This document shows positions 1 through 6,496 of a stretch of 8,305 nucleotides of DNA, piece after piece. Position 1 is the stretch's first letter; every line of letters starts with the position of its first letter. Made by a program: the position numbers and the translations under genes. Source of the DNA: Natrialbaceae archaeon Tc-Br11_E2g1 (lineage in GTDB: Archaea; Halobacteriota; Halobacteria; Halobacteriales; Natrialbaceae); NCBI GenBank assembly GCA_001564255.1, contig LKNC01000114.1, positions 1 to 8,305 of the forward strand. Direction: 5' to 3'. The notes under the pieces were generated by a model, which was not told the DNA's origin, searched no databases, and saw only the letters and a program-made list of their open reading frames with translations.

Positions 1-401
1 CCGGCCGACCGGAGGGACGCCTCGTCGTCGTCGTCCAGTGTGAGGTGTTTTGCGGCCCCGCCACCGGTGACGATCGCCCGCTCGCCGTCGGGGTCGCGAA
101 ACACCTTGCAGTAGGTCGATCGCTCGTCGTCGCTTTTCGTGAGGCGGTCGACCGCGACGCCTTCCGATCGGAGGTTCGCCTCGACTGCCTCGGCGGCGTC
201 GTCGTTGCCCAGCCGAACGATGACGCCGGTCGACCGGCCAACGCGTGAGAGCGCCACGGCGACGTTGGCCGCGACGCCGCCGAAGCCGGTCGACTCCTCG
301 TAGACGTAGGCACCGCCGTCGGCTTTCGGCAGGTTCGAGACCAGATACTGTTCGTCGACGAGCGCACTGCCGACCGCGACGACCTCGGGAGCGCCGGACA
401 T
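1..401 (-). CDS. PfkB-family carbohydrate kinase, N-terminal part
   Basis: This reading frame starts at an ATG whose first base is position 401 and stays open to the left edge, giving 133 residues of an incomplete protein. It begins MSGAPEVVAVGSALVDE, followed by the glycine-rich segment GFGGVAANVAVALSRVG at residues 39-55. That segment matches the first PfkB/ribokinase signature, with Asn46 in the sugar-contacting loop. RLGNDD (63-68) is the usual G-x-D segment after it. The family phosphorylates sugars or nucleosides with ATP in the cytosol; the anion-hole GAGD motif and catalytic Asp lie in the missing C-terminal part. Substrate cannot be told from this half; haloarchaeal relatives include fructose and 2-keto-3-deoxygluconate kinases. 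A TATA-like element about 30 bases upstream suggests its own, nearly leaderless promoter. The family call is firm, the substrate unknown. Confidence 0.85.
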   Translation of the reverse strand, partial: MSGAPEVVAVGSALVDEQYLVSNLPKADGGAYVYEESTGFGGVAANVAVALSRVGRSTGVIVRLGNDDAAEAVEANLRSEGVAVDRLTKSDDERSTYCKVFRDPDGERAIVTGGGAAKHLTLDDDDEASLRSA

Positions 402-426
402 ACACGTCGGTCCGACGGTCGCCGTA

Positions 427-436
427 GTAACTATGC
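427..436 (-). promoter_or_regulatory. TATA-like element of the PfkB kinase gene
   Basis: On the minus strand this reads GCATAGTTAC, centred about 30 bases before the ATG at 401. The spacing matches the leaderless pattern of other genes in the window, but the match to a haloarchaeal TATA box is imperfect. A second A/T-rich stretch (GATAAATG on the minus strand, around 522-529) lies farther upstream and could be an alternative. Confidence 0.35.
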
Positions 437-474
437 GATCCTTTTTCCGGGTCGCTCTGTCTCGAGTGCTAACA

Positions 475-488
475 GGCTCGGGTGAGCC
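475..488. repeat. Small perfect inverted repeat in the gap between the kinase and methyltransferase genes
   Basis: GGCTC, a GGGT loop, then GAGCC form a perfect five-base-pair stem with a four-base loop. It lies downstream of the methyltransferase and upstream of the kinase, both on the minus strand. It has no adjacent T-tract in that direction, so it is not a convincing terminator. The rest of this 168-base gap shows only the candidate promoter elements. Confidence 0.3.
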
Positions 489-569
489 GGTGCGGTCGAC
501 AGCGTGGTACCCGGTATGCAGACATTTATCCGAGAGATTACCACGAAGGATGCCCCGGTGCCGGCGCGG

Positions 570-1331
570 TTACCCGCCGTCGACGGTCGGTCCCCTGTGG
601 TTTTTCTCCGCGTACAGCCGGATACAGGCCGATTCCTCGATGAGCACGCGCCTCGGAAGGGAGGCGTCGGGCATGCGTTCGACCTCCTTTCTGACGACCG
701 TCGTTCCGGCCTGCTCGAGCATCTCGACGAGTTCGTCTTCGGTGTAAAAGGAGACCAACAGTCCGTCCGTGGCCTGCTCGTCGACGAGCGAGGCGAGCCC
801 GGTCAGGTGTTTCAGTCCGTAGAAGATCGCGTACGACGTCAGTTCGTCCGGACCGACGGGGCTGTGGTGGTAGATGTCCTTGACGATGAGATGTCCCCCC
901 TCTCGCAGGAGGTTCCTCGCCTCGACCAAGACCGCCTGGACCTTACACCGCGAGTGGCTCCGGCTGTCGCCGACCAGGTGGTGTAAGACGTCGCTGAAGA
1001 CGACGTAGTCGAACGATTCGGGCTCGAAGGGCAAGGGAAGGTCCGTCGCCGACGCCTGCAGGTAGCGTGCCCGGACGTCCTCCTCGGGACCGGGAAGCAT
1101 CGCCGTCGAGATGTCGACCCCGTATGCCTCCGAGACGTCGGTCCGTTCGAGGACGTACTCGAGGAACAGTCCGTCGCCACAGCCGATCTCGAGGACCCGG
1201 TCGCCCGCGGAACACCGCTGGTCGATAAAGCCGTCGACGGTCGGCCAGAAGTCGATCCCGTCGATCTCCTGGTCGTGTGTGTACTCACTCGAGGCAGTAT
1301 CGAAGTACGCGCCGACCTCCGTTTCGTCCAT
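570..1331 (-). CDS. Class I SAM-dependent methyltransferase, substrate unknown
   Basis: This 253-residue soluble protein has the Rossmann-type methyltransferase core. Motif I is VLEIGCGDG (46-54), which binds SAM. The acidic residue after strand 2 is Asp73 in AYGVDIS, the motif IV region is FDYVVFSDVLHHL (107-119), and LLREGGHLIVKD (141-152) is the strand-5 hallmark of the Methyltransf_11/UbiE-like group. An extra stretch around 120-135 (GDSRSHSRCKVQ) is unusually basic for this proteome. The C-terminal third has a YTEDELVEMLEQAG segment typical of small-molecule methyltransferases. Nothing here fixes the substrate: quinone, lipid, glycan or other small molecules remain possible. The ATG at 1331 is supported by a GGTGA Shine-Dalgarno-like sequence nine bases upstream. 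It is transcribed away from the nicotinate phosphoribosyltransferase gene and lies upstream of the kinase on the same strand. Confidence 0.85.
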   Translation of the reverse strand: MDETEVGAYFDTASSEYTHDQEIDGIDFWPTVDGFIDQRCSAGDRVLEIGCGDGLFLEYVLERTDVSEAYGVDISTAMLPGPEEDVRARYLQASATDLPLPFEPESFDYVVFSDVLHHLVGDSRSHSRCKVQAVLVEARNLLREGGHLIVKDIYHHSPVGPDELTSYAIFYGLKHLTGLASLVDEQATDGLLVSFYTEDELVEMLEQAGTTVVRKEVERMPDASLPRRVLIEESACIRLYAEKNHRGPTVDGG

Positions 1332-1340
1332 GGGAACCTA

Positions 1341-1345
1341 TCACC
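1341..1345 (-). promoter_or_regulatory. Shine-Dalgarno-like GGTGA of the methyltransferase gene
   Basis: Minus-strand GGTGA lies nine bases before the ATG at 1331 and matches the archaeal anti-Shine-Dalgarno core. The candidate TATA element is farther from the start than in neighbouring genes, so a short leader with a ribosome binding site is consistent here. Confidence 0.4.
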
Positions 1346-1364
1346 AGTCGACAACGATCTCCCG

Positions 1365-1375
1365 GATTAGTATGC
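1365..1375 (-). promoter_or_regulatory. TATA-like element of the methyltransferase gene
   Basis: The minus-strand sequence CATACTAATCC is centred about 39 bases before the ATG at 1331. This would place transcription start roughly 10-12 bases upstream of the start codon, leaving room for the GGTGA element. Confidence 0.35.
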
Positions 1376-1463
1376 GCCTCATTCACCACTGTCCGTGAGT
1401 CGAGCGCCGCGTACGACCGGCGATACCTTCGAGTACGTGAACGACACCCCAGCCACCACCGGG

Positions 1464-1471
1464 GCTTATCA
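1464..1471 (+). promoter_or_regulatory. TATA box of the nicotinate phosphoribosyltransferase gene
   Basis: GCTTATCA, centred about 31 bases before the ATG at 1499, fits a haloarchaeal TATA box with a very short or absent leader. This supports the start at 1499 over in-frame ATGs farther upstream, which would lie before the promoter. Confidence 0.5.
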
Positions 1472-1498
1472 TCGGTCACCGCGAAAACACATATTCCC

Positions 1499-2869
1499 AT
1501 GACACAGGCGAGGTTCGGCTATCTCACCCCGGAGAACGCGTCGCTGTTCACCGACCTCTATGAGTTGCGAATGATGCAGGCCTACTACAACCAGGGGCAC
1601 AACCCCGAGGCGACGTTCAGCCTGTTCTTCCGGGACCTCCCGCCGGGGCGTGGGTACATGCTGACAGCGGGGCTCGAGCAGGCGGTCCACCACATCGAGA
1701 ACCGCTCCTTTGGCGACCAGGCACTCGAATATCTGGCCGAGCAGGGCTTCGACGAGGGGTTTCTCTCCCACCTCGCCGACCTCGAGTTCACCGGCGAGGT
1801 TCGTGCGTTGCCCGAGGGAACCCCCGTATTCGCGAACGAGCCGATGCTCGAGGTGACGGCACCGATCCTCCAGGGACAACTCCTCGAGACGGCGATGATA
1901 AACCAGATCGGGTACGAAACGCTGATCGCGACGAAGGCGGCCCGGATGCGCGACGTGATCGATCGCCACGGGGACGACCAGCGACTCGTAGACTTCGGAT
2001 CGCGACGATCTCACGGGACCGACGCGGGGATCAAGGCCGCGCGGGCGGCCTACGTCGGCGGCTTCGATGGCACCTCGAACGTCGCCGCCGGGGAAGCCTT
2101 CGGCATTCCGACCTCCGGGACGATGGCCCACTCGTGGGTCCAGAGTTTCGCCGCGGAACGGGAGGCCTTCGAGACGTTCGTCGCCGAACACGGCGAGGAC
2201 GCGATTCTGTTGATCGACACCTACGACACCGTCGAGGGGGCGAAACTCGCGGCGGAGGTCGCCGCGGAGATGGACGTCGACGTCCGTGGCGTTCGGCTGG
2301 ACTCGGGGGACCTGCCCGCCCTCTCGAAGGAAGTCGCCGCTGTGGTTCCCGAACTCGACCAGTACATCTCCTCTGGGGTCGACGAGTACGCCATTACGGA
2401 CTTCTTCGACCGCGGCGGCGTCGGCGTCGGCTTCGGCCCCGGGACCGCGCTGGTGACGAGCACCGACGCGCCGAAAGTCGAGGGCGTCTACAAACTCGTC
2501 GCGGTCGAACGTGACGGTGAGACCCGCCCGACGATGAAACTCTCGAAGGGAAAAGTCACCTATCCGGGTGCAAAGAGCGTCCGCCGTCTCGAGGACGAGG
2601 GGACCTATACCGGCGACGTAGTCGGCCTCCGCGGGGAGGACCTGCCGGGAGAAGAGCTCCTCGAGACGGTGATCGAAGACGGCGAACGCGTCGACGAGTT
2701 GCCCGACCTCGAGGAGATCCGCGAACGGGCGGGCGAAAAACGCCGAAAGCTCCCGGAAGCCCATCGCGAGATCGAGGATCCCGAGGCCTACGAGGTGCAG
2801 ATTAGCGACGGGTTGCAGGCGACGACCGACGACCTCCGGGAGCGACTCGAGAGACGAACGAACGCGTAG
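1499..2869 (+). CDS. pncB: Nicotinate phosphoribosyltransferase
   Basis: This 456-residue enzyme joins nicotinate and PRPP, with ATP, to give nicotinate mononucleotide in the Preiss-Handler salvage route to NAD. The start is the ATG giving MTQARFGYLTPENASLFTDLYE; the frame is open farther upstream, but that part has basic, non-haloarchaeal composition and lies before the TATA box. Family marks are the N-terminal LFTDLYELRMMQAYY segment (17-30), the phosphoribosyl-binding VDFGSRRSHG (164-173), GFDGTSNVAAG (188-198), SGTMAHSW (206-213) and VRLDSGDL (265-272). His211 aligns with the histidine phosphorylated in bacterial homologues. The C-terminal ~100 residues are charged and probably helical. 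It ends 70 bases before the convergent ferredoxin gene. A nicotinamide phosphoribosyltransferase activity is less likely but not excluded by sequence. Confidence 0.93.
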   Translation: MTQARFGYLTPENASLFTDLYELRMMQAYYNQGHNPEATFSLFFRDLPPGRGYMLTAGLEQAVHHIENRSFGDQALEYLAEQGFDEGFLSHLADLEFTGEVRALPEGTPVFANEPMLEVTAPILQGQLLETAMINQIGYETLIATKAARMRDVIDRHGDDQRLVDFGSRRSHGTDAGIKAARAAYVGGFDGTSNVAAGEAFGIPTSGTMAHSWVQSFAAEREAFETFVAEHGEDAILLIDTYDTVEGAKLAAEVAAEMDVDVRGVRLDSGDLPALSKEVAAVVPELDQYISSGVDEYAITDFFDRGGVGVGFGPGTALVTSTDAPKVEGVYKLVAVERDGETRPTMKLSKGKVTYPGAKSVRRLEDEGTYTGDVVGLRGEDLPGEELLETVIEDGERVDELPDLEEIRERAGEKRRKLPEAHREIEDPEAYEVQISDGLQATTDDLRERLERRTNA

Positions 2870-2903
2870 AGTGGCCTCTCGGAGACGGGCGCGAGCGGCG
2901 TTG

Positions 2904-2930
2904 AAAAAAACCTGGTCGGCCCCGTCGGGG
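2904..2930 (-). terminator. Hairpin plus T-tract terminator of the ferredoxin gene
   Basis: On the minus strand, just past the ferredoxin stop, CCCC-GAC-GGGG forms a short GC stem (2920-2930). It is followed by a run of seven T residues (2910-2904). T-tracts are the main archaeal termination signal. It lies in the 70-base convergent gap with the nicotinate phosphoribosyltransferase gene and has no matching T-tract on the plus strand. Confidence 0.6.
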
Positions 2931-2939
2931 ACTGCCAGT

Positions 2940-3329
2940 TTAAATGACGCGGTTCTGGAGGTAGTCGAGGTGTTTCGCGTTGTAGACGATCTTGACCTCG
3001 TCGGCGGTCGGCGTGCCGATGCAGGTCAGGCGGACCTGTTTCTCGTCGACTTCCTCATCGGAGAGGATCTGTTGCATGTCCATCTCGATGTCACCTTCCT
3101 TGACGATGGCGGCACAGTTCGCACAGGCACCGGCACGGCACGAGAACGGCCAGTCGTAGCCCTGGGCCTCGGCGGCCTCGAGGACGTACTCGCCTTCGGC
3201 GACCTCGAGCGAGCCGTAGTCCTCGCCGTCGAGTCCGGCCTCGGCGGCCTGCTCGAAGAGGTCGTCGTCGTCCATGTCCAATCCGTGGTCGTCCAGCACT
3301 TCGTAGTTGAGGTATTCTACCGTGGGCAT
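2940..3329 (-). CDS. fdx: Plant-type [2Fe-2S] ferredoxin, haloarchaeal form
   Basis: This 129-residue cytosolic one-electron carrier has the cluster ligands Cys64, Cys69, Cys72 and Cys103, in the arrangement C-x4-C-x2-C-x30-C. The core segment [14 protein letters not shown] is diagnostic of plant-type ferredoxins. In haloarchaea such ferredoxins accept electrons from pyruvate and 2-oxoglutarate:ferredoxin oxidoreductases. Relative to the ~95-residue plant proteins, an acidic N-terminal insertion around residues 12-45 ([20 protein letters not shown]) provides the extra surface helices known for haloarchaeal ferredoxins and linked to stability in high salt. Lys119 sits near the position where Halobacterium ferredoxin is reported to carry an acetyl-lysine, which I recall rather than verify. 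Very low pI, few lysines. It is monocistronic, with its own TATA box and terminator. Confidence 0.96.
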   Translation of the reverse strand: MPTVEYLNYEVLDDHGLDMDDDDLFEQAAEAGLDGEDYGSLEVAEGEYVLEAAEAQGYDWPFSCRAGACANCAAIVKEGDIEMDMQQILSDEEVDEKQVRLTCIGTPTADEVKIVYNAKHLDYLQNRVI

Positions 3330-3354
3330 CGTTCCTCGGTTCGGGTCCCGTACT

Positions 3355-3361
3355 GGTATAG
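3355..3361 (-). promoter_or_regulatory. TATA box of the ferredoxin gene
   Basis: The minus-strand CTATACC is centred about 29 bases before the ATG at 3329, which implies a leaderless or nearly leaderless transcript. Farther upstream (about 3383-3395) is an A/T-rich direct repeat, AATGA-TT-AATGA on the plus strand, which could be a regulator site; no specific factor is implied. Confidence 0.55.
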
Positions 3362-3485
3362 CTTGCTGTTCCGGATAGCATCAATGATTAATGACGATGG
3401 TTCAACTATCGTGACGGCGGGGTGAGCAAGGGACTGTCGAGACGGGCCAACTCACAGATCGTGCACACGTGGTCGGTCGGGTGAG

Positions 3486-3505
3486 CCCCGGGAGTCGACC
3501 CTGGG
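3486..3505. repeat. Imperfect inverted repeat downstream of the phosphate permease gene
   Basis: CCCCGGG, a six-base AGTCGA spacer and CCCTGGG can form a seven-position stem with one mismatch. It lies about 80-100 bases past the stop of the permease gene in the direction of its transcription. It could help end or stabilise that transcript, but no T-tract follows. The rest of the 257-base gap between the permease stop and the ferredoxin start shows only the ferredoxin promoter region. Confidence 0.3.
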
Positions 3506-3586
3506 TTCATACTATCGGATGGAACTGTGTGAAGAGTCTCGCCACCCCGTCCGGGCTCCATCGTTCACGACGTACGTCCGGCAGTA

Positions 3587-4768
3587 TCAGAAGCCGAAGA
3601 CCGGAACGTACCGGAAGGTGAGGAAGGCCCCGACCGTCGAGATCACCGGGACGACGTTTTGCATGAGGACCACACGGGCAGTCGTCGAGGGGTCGAACAG
3701 GTCCGAGGCTTTCGGGATGTCGGAGACCTCCTCCTCGCCGATCTCCGGGGCGGATTCACCCTCTTCTTCGGCGGTAAGCGCACCGACCGAAACCGCGGTC
3801 TCTTCACCCTTGGCGGCGTCCGCGAGCCGAGTCGTCCGGGTCGCTCGTCCCCACCCCAGCCCGACGATAGCCATCGTCGCGATGACGACGAAACTCGCCG
3901 GGATACCGATCGCCGAGAGTGCGATCACGATCACCGAACTGACGACCGCCACGACGACCGCGGCAGTCAGGGGCAGGTTGGTGATGTCGTTCCCCAGCGT
4001 ATCGAGGGTCCGACGAGCGATGGTAAAGGCCCCCACCGCGACTGCGATCGACCCGATGATGATCGCCGGGTCCTCCGCGAGTGCGCCACTGCCCACGAGC
4101 GGGGCCACGGCGTTGGCGATGTTCGACGTGCCCGAACTGAAGGCCATCAGACAGCCGATCACGATGACGACGCTCGAGCCGACCCACTCGCGTCTCGAGA
4201 CGCCGGTCTCGAGGTGCACTCGCGGCGCACGACCCGACGTGTCGATTCCGACTAAGACGTCCTCGGCGGCGTTCCCCTCGATCGCCACCCACTCGTTGAT
4301 CCGGGTGTAGAAGTACCGGCCGACGACGCCGCCGATCCAGAAGCCGATGATCGGGGCGACGATCCACCAGACGGCGATCTCGCCAAGGATCGCCCAGTTG
4401 AGTTCGCCCGTCGCCAGCCCGAGGGCGGCGATCGCGCCGACGGCGGTCATCGACGTCGAGGCGGGCACGCCCGCACGGTTTCCGATGAACAACGCGCCGC
4501 CGATGAAAAACAGGACGGCGACGTTGGCCTCGAGGGTGAAGATCGCGGTATCGGTGACGAGTTCGGTTCCAAGGGTGTCGACGACTTCCCGACCGATCGT
4601 CCACGCGCCGATGATAAAAAAGACGGACATCAACGCGGCGGCGACGCTCTTCGAGAGGATGTTCGCACCGACGGCGGGACCGAAGGCCGGGCCGGTGGTC
4701 GCACCCCCGATATTGTACCCCACGAAGATCGCAACCACGATTCCGACGAGTAGCAGTACTTCCGTCAC
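3587..4768 (-). CDS. pitA: PiT-family inorganic phosphate permease
   Basis: This 393-residue polytopic membrane protein is predicted to import inorganic phosphate, in this family by cation (H+ or Na+) symport. The two inverted family repeats are visible: VGYNIGGATTGPAFGPAVGA (16-35) in the N-terminal half and SSGTSNIANAVAPLVGSG (211-228) in the C-terminal half. Hydrophobic segments lie at about 3-17, 42-57, 81-97, 106-120, 127-150, 198-210, 234-250, 266-288, 290-306 and 366-385. The hydrophilic centre (about 151-197) and an acidic loop (about 311-362) separate the blocks. The canonical GANDVANA wording is degenerate, as in other haloarchaeal PiT proteins as I recall them. I chose the GTG at 4768: it follows the TATA element by about 28 bases, gives the expected short N-terminus MTEVLLLVGI, and an ATG 14 codons upstream would lie before the promoter. 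Confidence 0.9.
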   Translation of the reverse strand: MTEVLLLVGIVVAIFVGYNIGGATTGPAFGPAVGANILSKSVAAALMSVFFIIGAWTIGREVVDTLGTELVTDTAIFTLEANVAVLFFIGGALFIGNRAGVPASTSMTAVGAIAALGLATGELNWAILGEIAVWWIVAPIIGFWIGGVVGRYFYTRINEWVAIEGNAAEDVLVGIDTSGRAPRVHLETGVSRREWVGSSVVIVIGCLMAFSSGTSNIANAVAPLVGSGALAEDPAIIIGSIAVAVGAFTIARRTLDTLGNDITNLPLTAAVVVAVVSSVIVIALSAIGIPASFVVIATMAIVGLGWGRATRTTRLADAAKGEETAVSVGALTAEEEGESAPEIGEEEVSDIPKASDLFDPSTTARVVLMQNVVPVISTVGAFLTFRYVPVFGF

Positions 4769-4791
4769 GTGAAGGCGACTATGTGGCCGGA

Positions 4792-4800
4792 TGGTAAAAG
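4792..4800 (-). promoter_or_regulatory. TATA box of the phosphate permease gene
   Basis: The minus-strand CTTTTACCA is centred about 28 bases before the GTG at 4768 and implies a leaderless transcript. Because it lies downstream of the alternative ATG at 4810, it decides the start codon. The divergent 112-base gap to the phosphohexomutase gene probably holds both promoters. Confidence 0.55.
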
Positions 4801-4848
4801 TTCGACCCACAGTCCGAGTCGGCGCGATAGCCGAGATCGGTCCGGAAT

Positions 4849-4856
4849 CACTTTGA
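4849..4856 (+). promoter_or_regulatory. Weak TATA-like element of the phosphohexomutase gene
   Basis: CACTTTGA is centred about 28 bases before the ATG at 4881. Its position is right for a leaderless transcript, but it is the weakest TATA match in the window. Confidence 0.33.
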
Positions 4857-4880
4857 GGGCGCCGATACCACTAGTTCCCA

Positions 4881-6242
4881 ATGGAAGTGTTCGGATCGAG
4901 CGGGACGCGGGGCGTCGCCAACGAGGAACTAACCCCCGAGTTCGTCCTGCGCGTGGCGAAAGCCGCGGGGACGGCGTGGGGGGCCGACCGGGTTGCGATC
5001 GCCCGGGACACGCGACGGACCGGGCGGATGCTCGCCGACGCGGCTGCGAGTGGGCTAGCGAGTACCGGCACCGACGTCGACCGTCTCGGCGTGGTACCGA
5101 CGCCAGGGGTACAGGTCTACGCCGAACGGGAGGGCGTTCCTGCCGTCGTCGTCACCGCCTCGCACAACCCACCGCAGTACAACGGCATCAAACTCGTCGG
5201 GGCCGACGGCGTCGAACTCGCCGTCTCCACGCTCGAGGACATCGAGGGGATCTTACTCGCTGAGTCGTTCACGGTCGCTCCCTGGAACCAAACCGGCCGG
5301 GTTCGCGAGGTCGAGAGCGTCCGTCGGCGGTACCTCGAGGGCTTGCTCGAGGCCACGGATCGCGAACGGATCGCCGACGCCGACCTGACCGTCGCACTCG
5401 ATCCGGGCCACGGGGCGGGCTCGCTCACCAGCCCGGAGTTCCTCCGGAAACTCGGCTGTCGGGTCGTCACCGTAAACGCCCAGGCGGACGGTGCGTTCCC
5501 CGGCCGCGATCCCGAACCCGTCCCCGATACCCTCGCCGACCTCCGGCGACTCGTCCGTGCGACCGACGCCGACGTCGGCATCGCTCACGACGGGGACGCA
5601 GACCGGGCGATCTTCGTCGACGAACGCGGCGGGCACGTCGACGGCGACGCCGCCCTCGCCGCGCTGGCCGCCGCGGAACTCGAGGCCGGGGCGTCGACCG
5701 TCTCCGCCGTGAACGTCTCCCAGCGTCTCGTCGACGTCGTCGAGGAAGCCGGGGCCGACCTCGAGCTCACCCCGATCGGTTCGACGAACATCATCACCCG
5801 CATCCGCGAGCTACAGGAGGCCGGCCGGACGGTCCCCGTCGCCGGCGAGGGCAACGGCGGGATCTTCTTTCCCGACTATCGGCTGACCCGCGACGGGGCC
5901 TACACCGCTGCGCGTTTTCTCGAGCTCGTCGCGGACCGGCCCGCAAGCGAACTCGTCGCCCCCTACGACGCCTACGCGAACGTCCGCCGGAACGTCGGCT
6001 ACGGGTCGACGGCCGAACGCGACGCGATGCTCGACGCCGCCGCCAACCACGCCCACGACGCCGACGCCGACCTCAACACGCGGGACGGCTATCGCATAGA
6101 CTACGGCGACGCCTGGGTGCTCGCCCGCCCCTCCGGCACCGAACCGCTCGTGCGCGTCTCCGCCGAGGCACGCGAGCGGTCTCGAGCCGAGACGCTCGCG
6201 GGGGAGATGTACGAGGCGCTGGTCGAGGCGAAAACAACGTAG
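4881..6242 (+). CDS. glmM: Alpha-D-phosphohexomutase, phosphoglucosamine/phosphomannomutase type
   Basis: This 453-residue enzyme moves phosphate between C1 and C6 of a hexose. All four family loops are present: the phosphoserine loop TASHNP (92-97, Ser94 phosphorylated), the metal-binding DGDADR (237-242), the sugar-specificity loop GEGNGG (322-327) and the phosphate-binding RPSGTEP (416-422). The N-terminal FGSSGTRG (4-11) is also typical. Bacterial GlmM has GEQSGH-like and bacterial PMM/PGM GEMSGH-like specificity loops, so GEGNGG does not settle whether glucosamine-, mannose- or glucose-phosphate is used. In haloarchaea the product would feed nucleotide sugars for S-layer glycosylation and polysaccharides. 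Length is normal and the frame intact. It is divergent from the phosphate permease. A short CGCTTTT run just past the stop (to 6260) may be a weak terminator. Confidence 0.88.
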   Translation: MEVFGSSGTRGVANEELTPEFVLRVAKAAGTAWGADRVAIARDTRRTGRMLADAAASGLASTGTDVDRLGVVPTPGVQVYAEREGVPAVVVTASHNPPQYNGIKLVGADGVELAVSTLEDIEGILLAESFTVAPWNQTGRVREVESVRRRYLEGLLEATDRERIADADLTVALDPGHGAGSLTSPEFLRKLGCRVVTVNAQADGAFPGRDPEPVPDTLADLRRLVRATDADVGIAHDGDADRAIFVDERGGHVDGDAALAALAAAELEAGASTVSAVNVSQRLVDVVEEAGADLELTPIGSTNIITRIRELQEAGRTVPVAGEGNGGIFFPDYRLTRDGAYTAARFLELVADRPASELVAPYDAYANVRRNVGYGSTAERDAMLDAAANHAHDADADLNTRDGYRIDYGDAWVLARPSGTEPLVRVSAEARERSRAETLAGEMYEALVEAKTT

Positions 6243-6287
6243 CCCGCTTCGCTCGCTTTTCACCCCGTCGGGAGCCAGGGAGCCGAC

Positions 6288-6295
6288 AGTATAAG
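6288..6295 (+). promoter_or_regulatory. TATA box of the ribbon-helix-helix gene
   Basis: AGTATAAG is centred about 28 bases before the ATG at 6320. It is the clearest TATA box in the window apart from that of pcna. It gives the small gene its own leaderless transcript rather than read-through from the phosphohexomutase gene. Confidence 0.6.
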
Positions 6296-6319
6296 CGACC
6301 GGCCTACCAAACCCACGGT

Positions 6320-6496
6320 ATGCCGAAGATCAGCGTCGAAATCCCACAGGAACTGCTCGAGGATCTGGATGAACACGTCGGTGACGACGGGAAGTTCGTA
6401 AACCGCAGCGACGCGATCCGAGCATCGGTGCGGAAAACACTCGACATCTTAGACGAGATCGACGAGCGACACGGCCGCCTCGAGGGAGAGGACTAG
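6320..6496 (+). CDS. Small ribbon-helix-helix (CopG/Arc-like) protein
   Basis: This 58-residue frame begins MPKISVEIPQELLEDLDEHV and ends RHGRLEGED. KISVEIP (3-9) is a typical RHH beta-strand; in this fold two strands pair in the dimer and insert into the DNA major groove, so Lys3, Ser5 and Glu7 would face DNA. Helix A covers about 10-20. NRSDAIRASVRKTLDIL (29-45) is the characteristic second helix, starting with the conserved N-R-S-x-A-I segment. The C-terminal DEIDERHGRLEGED is acidic. A strong TATA box at the right distance and haloarchaeal codon use support it as a real gene despite its size. The target is unknown; there is no adjacent toxin gene, so it is not evidently an antitoxin. Its stop overlaps that of the convergent rlmE gene within a shared CTAG. 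Confidence 0.88.
   Translation: MPKISVEIPQELLEDLDEHVGDDGKFVNRSDAIRASVRKTLDILDEIDERHGRLEGED

Noticed and set aside
1277..1498. Upstream extension of the nicotinate phosphoribosyltransferase frame
   Set aside because: It overlaps the divergent methyltransferase start and promoter, has basic composition, and precedes the TATA box at 1464-1471.
1469..2764. Long minus-strand open frame opposite the nicotinate phosphoribosyltransferase gene
   Set aside because: It is the antisense shadow of a well-supported enzyme, Arg- and Val-rich with no family motifs.
2871..3425. Plus-strand open frame across the ferredoxin gene
   Set aside because: It is antisense to the cysteine-ligand ferredoxin and covers that gene's promoter and terminator; no motif supports it.
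3519..4310. Long plus-strand open frame opposite the phosphate permease gene
   Set aside because: Its Ser/Thr/Ala/Arg-rich composition is not haloarchaeal, it has no recognisable domain, and it lies opposite a clear membrane protein. GC-rich codon bias produces such antisense frames.
4769..4810. ATG start 14 codons upstream for the phosphate permease
   Set aside because: The TATA-like element lies inside this extension, and the extra residues (MGRTFTIRPHSRLH) are not typical of the family.
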